NCBI GenBank assembly: GCA_964651495.1
Contig: CAZYWP010000015.1
Location: forward strand, 1-35,332
Length of the DNA: 35,332 nucleotides
DNA from: CAZNVB01 sp964651495
Lineage (GTDB): Bacteria; Acidobacteriota; Aminicenantia; Aminicenantales; UBA8522
Reading direction: 5' to 3'
Made by a program: the position numbers and the translations under genes. The notes beneath the pieces were generated by a model. The model worked only from the letters and a program-made list of their open reading frames with translations. It was not told where the DNA came from and made no database searches. Every line of letters starts with the position of its first letter. Within the stretch, counting starts at the first letter, position 1. Positions 32,962-35,332 of the stretch are shown here, in pieces.

Positions 32962-34051
32962 GGTCGGGCCCGGGGCCGGCGTAGAAGACGACCAGGAAAT
33001 CACCGTTCGCCAGGCGGGCGGTCGCCGGAAGGCCGAGGGAAAATCTTTCCATCTCTGACCAGGCGTCCTGTATAGAGCTCTTTTTTCCCGCTTGAGAAGC
33101 TAGTTCCGGCTGATAAAGTGTCATTTCGGTTGTGTCCGGCCACGTTTTCCCGCCATCCGAGCTGACCCGGAGCTTGATCGCCGGCGCAGCCGTCCTGTCC
33201 ACATAAACCATGGCGATCCGGCCGTCCGAAAGGGAAACCGGCTGAGAGGGCTGGCCGGCGATTCCGGTGTCCCAAAATTCCGACCAGCTTCGGCCGCCCG
33301 ACGTCGATTTCCGGGCGTGGATGTTCAGATAATCGGCTGCCCCTCTGTCATACGTCCAGAAAAGATCCAGCAGCGTCCCGTCCTCGAGAACGGCCGGCCT
33401 TTGGTCCCAAAAGAAAATCCGGTTGTCCGGATCACGGCTGACGACCGCATGATGCGGCCAGGATTGCCCCCGGTCGAAAGAATACATGAGGACGGAGGCG
33501 TGCCGCCAGGGGTCCGGATCATGATATGGCTTATTGAGCTCGAACAGGAGGGCCCACTCGGCGTCCGGAAAAAGGAGAACCGGCCCGGTCAGGGGAGTGG
33601 GGACTTTGTAGGGCGATGTGTCGATCAGCCGCGGCGCCGACCAGGTGTCTCCGCCGTCCTTGGAGAGAGACAAGAAAATCCGCGTGTCGAGGAGGCCTTC
33701 AGTCTCTTCATTAAAGAAGGGGAGGGCCGGGTCGGAATGATCCACCCAGCAGAGGGCCGCCAGCACCTTGTCTCCGCCGAGGGCCGTCGGATAGGCGGCG
33801 CGGAATAGCCCCGGCCGGCCTTCTATCGGCGGTGGAGCGAAGGGATTAAGGACGGTCGGCCACGTCCTTCCTTCATCATCTGAGATCGCGATGAGGGCAT
33901 GCTGTCCGGCCGTCCCATTTTTCGTCGGGGCCGCCCGGAACCCGCAAACCCAGCGCCCGCTCGGAAGCGCGGCGATCCCGGCGAAGGCGCAGCTCGCGTG
34001 GTCGGTCTCTTTCTCGCCGCAATAGACAATGCCCTGCCCGACGATCTCCAT
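32927..34051 (-). CDS. Sialidase-superfamily (BNR/Asp-box) beta-propeller protein
   Basis: This 374-residue six-bladed propeller protein has five Asp-box-like repeats: SDDEGRTW, SKDGGDTW, SFDRGQSW, STSGGRSW and SSDGGKTW. These are diagnostic of the sialidase/neuraminidase fold. The early CGFRAAP loosely recalls the Arg of the FRIP motif, but a complete sialidase triad cannot be confirmed by eye, so hydrolysis of sialic acid is not assured. No signal peptide is seen at the ATG at 34051 and no Shine-Dalgarno sequence precedes it, so the protein appears cytoplasmic or the true start is elsewhere. It overlaps the CoA-transferase gene tail-to-tail by 35 bases. It may act on an internalised glycoside feeding the cassette. 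Confidence 0.8.
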   Translation of the reverse strand: MEIVGQGIVYCGEKETDHASCAFAGIAALPSGRWVCGFRAAPTKNGTAGQHALIAISDDEGRTWPTVLNPFAPPPIEGRPGLFRAAYPTALGGDKVLAALCWVDHSDPALPFFNEETEGLLDTRIFLSLSKDGGDTWSAPRLIDTSPYKVPTPLTGPVLLFPDAEWALLFELNKPYHDPDPWRHASVLMYSFDRGQSWPHHAVVSRDPDNRIFFWDQRPAVLEDGTLLDLFWTYDRGAADYLNIHARKSTSGGRSWSEFWDTGIAGQPSQPVSLSDGRIAMVYVDRTAAPAIKLRVSSDGGKTWPDTTEMTLYQPELASQAGKKSSIQDAWSEMERFSLGLPATARLANGDFLVVFYAGPGPDLTDIRWLRLRP

Positions 34052-34206
34052 GCGTTTTTTCAGCCTGTTCGGCTGAGAATATATTCGACCGGCGGAGGAG
34101 TGTCAAATCAGCCAGGCCGCGCCAGAATTAGTTTCTATTCGGCGCCAGCCTCATCCACAATATCAAGGGAGGATTTTCGGCCAAAATATCAGCCTCAGAC
34201 GTAAGC

Positions 34207-34260
34207 CGCTCTGACCCCCGCTTCACCGACCTCCTCCGCCGCGTCGGGCTGGAGAAGTGA
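34207..34260 (+). pseudogene. C-terminal gene remnant, copy 1 (TPR/kinase-type tail)
   Basis: The frame encodes RSDPRFTDLLRRVGLEK and a stop. This is the kind of tail found at the end of TPR-containing regulators and serine/threonine kinases in Acidobacteriota (SDPRF..LLRR.GL). No start or upstream domain remains. A near-identical copy lies at 35118-35171, on the other side of the VapBC-type pair. It is interpreted as a leftover of a decayed or interrupted gene. Confidence 0.6.
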
Positions 34261-34418
34261 GAAATCATTTTCCAATAAACGTCTTTTTAGATCTAGACCT
34301 AATAGCACTACACGAGGTGTAACCGTCCGAATTGTCATTTTGGCAATCAAAATTCCAAATTGAGACTCAAAATGGAGGTCATAGGTCGATTTTGGCCAGA
34401 GCTATAGATTGATCAGGC

Positions 34419-34456
34419 TTGACAAATGCACTAAAATGGCGTACACGATAATCGTG
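34419..34456 (+). promoter_or_regulatory. Candidate vapBC promoter and palindromic operator
   Basis: TTGACA at 34419-34424 is a consensus -35 element; 17 bases later TACACG is a poor -10. Overlapping this point, CACGATAATCGTG (34444-34456) is a perfect inverted repeat around one base, 19 bases ahead of the antitoxin ATG. VapB-type antitoxins bind such palindromes to repress their own operon. The promoter call is weaker than the operator call. Confidence 0.45.
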
Positions 34457-34475
34457 CATTGACGGAGGACTCATC

Positions 34476-34697
34476 ATGCTTAAGAATATCACCCTCAGCG
34501 CCGATGAGGAGCTCATCAGAAAGGGGAGGGAAAAGGCGAGACAGGAGCACTCGACACTCAACGCCAACTTCAGGAGCTGGCTCCGGCAATACGTAAACAG
34601 GAACACGAAAACAACCGACTTCAGGGCATTTATGGAGTCTTTTAATTATGCCCGACTCGGCCGTAAATTCTCCCGGGATGAGTTGAATGACCGATAA
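34476..34697 (+). CDS. VapB-type antitoxin, probable ribbon-helix-helix protein
   Basis: This 73-residue protein is encoded just ahead of a PIN toxin. Its N-terminus MLKNITLSADEELIRKGREKA reads like a ribbon-helix-helix DNA-binding strand and helix. The C-terminal tail (FRAFMESFNYARLGRKFSRDE) would bind and block the toxin. It should autorepress through the palindrome just upstream. GGAGG with seven-base spacing supports the ATG at 34476. The last 11 bases overlap the toxin gene. The family is assigned mainly from gene pairing and the N-terminal pattern. Confidence 0.8.
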   Translation: MLKNITLSADEELIRKGREKARQEHSTLNANFRSWLRQYVNRNTKTTDFRAFMESFNYARLGRKFSRDELNDR

Positions 34698-35106
34698 GTA
34701 TTTCATCGACACCAACGTCTTCGTCTATTCCTTCGACGCGAAAAGCGCCGCCAAGCGGGAGATTGCGCGGAACCTCATTGCCTCGGCGTTGGAAAAGGGA
34801 ACGGGGGTCATCAGCTGCCAAGTTGTTCAGGAATTCCTGAATGCGGCCACCCGGAAATTTGCCGTCCCCCTAAAGCTCGAGGACGCTAAAAAATATCTCG
34901 ACATTGTGCTCGAACCCCTGTGTGAAGTATTTTCCAGCGCCGAGTTGTATCATCAGGCCCTGGAGATCGCCGACGAATGGCGGCTCTCTTTTTATGATGC
35001 CTTGATCGTCGCAGCGGCCTTACAGGCCGAATGCGCTGTGCTCTATTCCGAGGATATGCAGGATAATCAAAAAATCAGGGGAGTGGCCATACGAAATCCG
35101 TTCTGA
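34687..35106 (+). CDS. vapC: PIN-domain toxin, VapC type
   Basis: This 139-residue PIN-domain ribonuclease has the acidic metal-binding residues in place: Asp8 in FIDTNVFVY, Glu49 in VVQEFLNA, Asp104 in SFYDALIVAAAL and Asp123 in YSEDMQD. VapC proteins cleave tRNA or rRNA when released from VapB. The length and order match the family. The ATG at 34687 lies inside the antitoxin gene (11-base overlap), consistent with coupling. The pair is bracketed by two copies of a gene-tail remnant, which suggests insertion or rearrangement at this site. Confidence 0.92.
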   Translation: MTDKYFIDTNVFVYSFDAKSAAKREIARNLIASALEKGTGVISCQVVQEFLNAATRKFAVPLKLEDAKKYLDIVLEPLCEVFSSAELYHQALEIADEWRLSFYDALIVAAALQAECAVLYSEDMQDNQKIRGVAIRNPF

Positions 35107-35117
35107 ATGATCCTCTC

Positions 35118-35171
35118 CGCTCCGATCCCCGCTTCACCGACCTCCTCTGCCGCATCGGGCTGGAGAAGTGA
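35118..35171 (+). pseudogene. C-terminal gene remnant, copy 2 (TPR/kinase-type tail)
   Basis: The frame encodes RSDPRFTDLLCRIGLEK and a stop, preceded in frame by NDPL. This gives the DPLRSDPRF pattern typical of TPR/kinase tails in Acidobacteriota. It differs from copy 1 by a few substitutions, begins 11 bases after the toxin stop, and has no start codon of its own. It is not in the toxin frame, so it is not a toxin extension. Confidence 0.62.
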
Positions 35172-35246
35172 GCGAGAGGCTTTTCTGACTTCTGCCTCGC
35201 CGCGTTTCAGATAAAGATGGGCCTCAGATGGCTGTGGCTTGTCGCT

Positions 35247-35332
35247 TTATTTCGTTTTCGCCTTCTGTAATATCTCAAGATCGCTCCGATCGATATGGCG
35301 GGCAGCAAGCTTTTTATTTCTGATCAGGTCAT
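35247..35332 (-). CDS. 3' end of a possible nucleotidyltransferase-like gene, truncated by the window edge
   Basis: On the minus strand an open frame enters from the right edge and ends with TAA at 35247-35249. The last 27 residues begin DLIRNKKLAARHIDRSD. This resembles the C-terminal helix of nucleotidyltransferase-fold proteins (DUF6036/AbiEii-like), which often end with DLIxNKxAxGRxxDxxDxExL. That would suit the toxin-antitoxin surroundings. Only the tail is visible, so function is tentative. Confidence 0.45.
   Translation of the reverse strand, partial: DLIRNKKLAARHIDRSDLEILQKAKTK

Larger units (their letters stand above)
34052..34475. other. Intergenic region with remnant tail and vapB promoter
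   Basis: This 424-base stretch between the divergent sialidase-fold and antitoxin genes holds the gene-tail remnant at 34207-34260 and the candidate promoter and operator at 34419-34456. The frame ahead of the remnant stays open from about 34132 but has no start codon. Elsewhere I see AT-rich sequence without genes, RNA structures or repeats that I can name. Confidence 0.6.

Noticed and set aside
22599..34051. Known sialic acid catabolism cluster
   Set aside because: Apart from a sialidase-fold protein and a symporter there is no NanA, NanE, NanK or deaminase. The aldolase is HpcH/HpaI type, so a nan pathway is not supported.
35107..35214. Short ATG frame directly after the toxin stop
   Set aside because: It reads the gene-tail remnant out of frame and is low in complexity with no ribosome site. 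The remnant frame explains the sequence better.

Overview
The window looks like a GC-rich chromosome segment from a Gram-negative, probably heterotrophic bacterium. I suspect Acidobacteriota, perhaps an Aminicenantes-type lineage. The reasons are many periplasmic hydrolases, Tat-exported oxidoreductases, a HEAT/DUF1080 protein, a large M16 protease, GGGGACGGTCC palindromes, and gene-tail remnants (DPRFTDLL) like those ending TPR/kinase proteins of that phylum. This placement is inference. I see no rRNA, tRNA, CRISPR array or intact insertion sequence.

Left edge (1-830): a Phd/YefM-RelE/ParE toxin-antitoxin operon behind a clear promoter and nested palindromes. A 54-codon ORF is coupled to the toxin by a GTGA overlap. 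Then, at 924-7633, come a secreted esterase with TPRs (+), a PleD-like double-receiver diguanylate cyclase (-), a Tat-exported CrtI/RetSat-like flavoenzyme following a PBP4-type carboxypeptidase (-), and a small metallophosphoesterase (+).

Minus-strand block 7676-20576: a 915-aa secreted alpha/beta hydrolase; an ECF sigma / anti-sigma pair preceded by a secreted protein of unknown function; an apparent operon of Tat-exported Gfo/Idh/MocA oxidoreductase, two-helix membrane protein and HEAT-DUF1080 protein, which may form a periplasmic 3-keto-glycoside pathway; and an exported two-domain M16 peptidase. Palindromic elements lie at about 10.53-10.64 kb and 17.57-17.71 kb.

Plus-strand block 20766-32961: a nitroreductase and an ARPP-1-type protein, then a compact metabolic cassette. 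The cassette runs aldo/keto reductase, Gfo/Idh/MocA protein, HpcH/HpaI aldolase, SDR, sodium:solute symporter, amidohydrolase-class III aminotransferase fusion, URO-D-family protein and family I CoA-transferase. The genes are tightly spaced or overlapping except where a dispersed palindromic repeat (a second copy is at 21.3 kb) and a hairpin interrupt. The layout suggests uptake and oxidation of an amino or acidic sugar, aldol cleavage, and CoA transfer of an acid product. The substrate is unknown, and this is the best candidate for an undescribed system in the window. A convergent BNR/sialidase-fold protein overlaps the last gene.

Right edge (34.05-35.33 kb): a VapBC-type module flanked by two copies of a 54-bp gene-tail remnant, then the 3' end of a probable nucleotidyltransferase-like gene running off the window.
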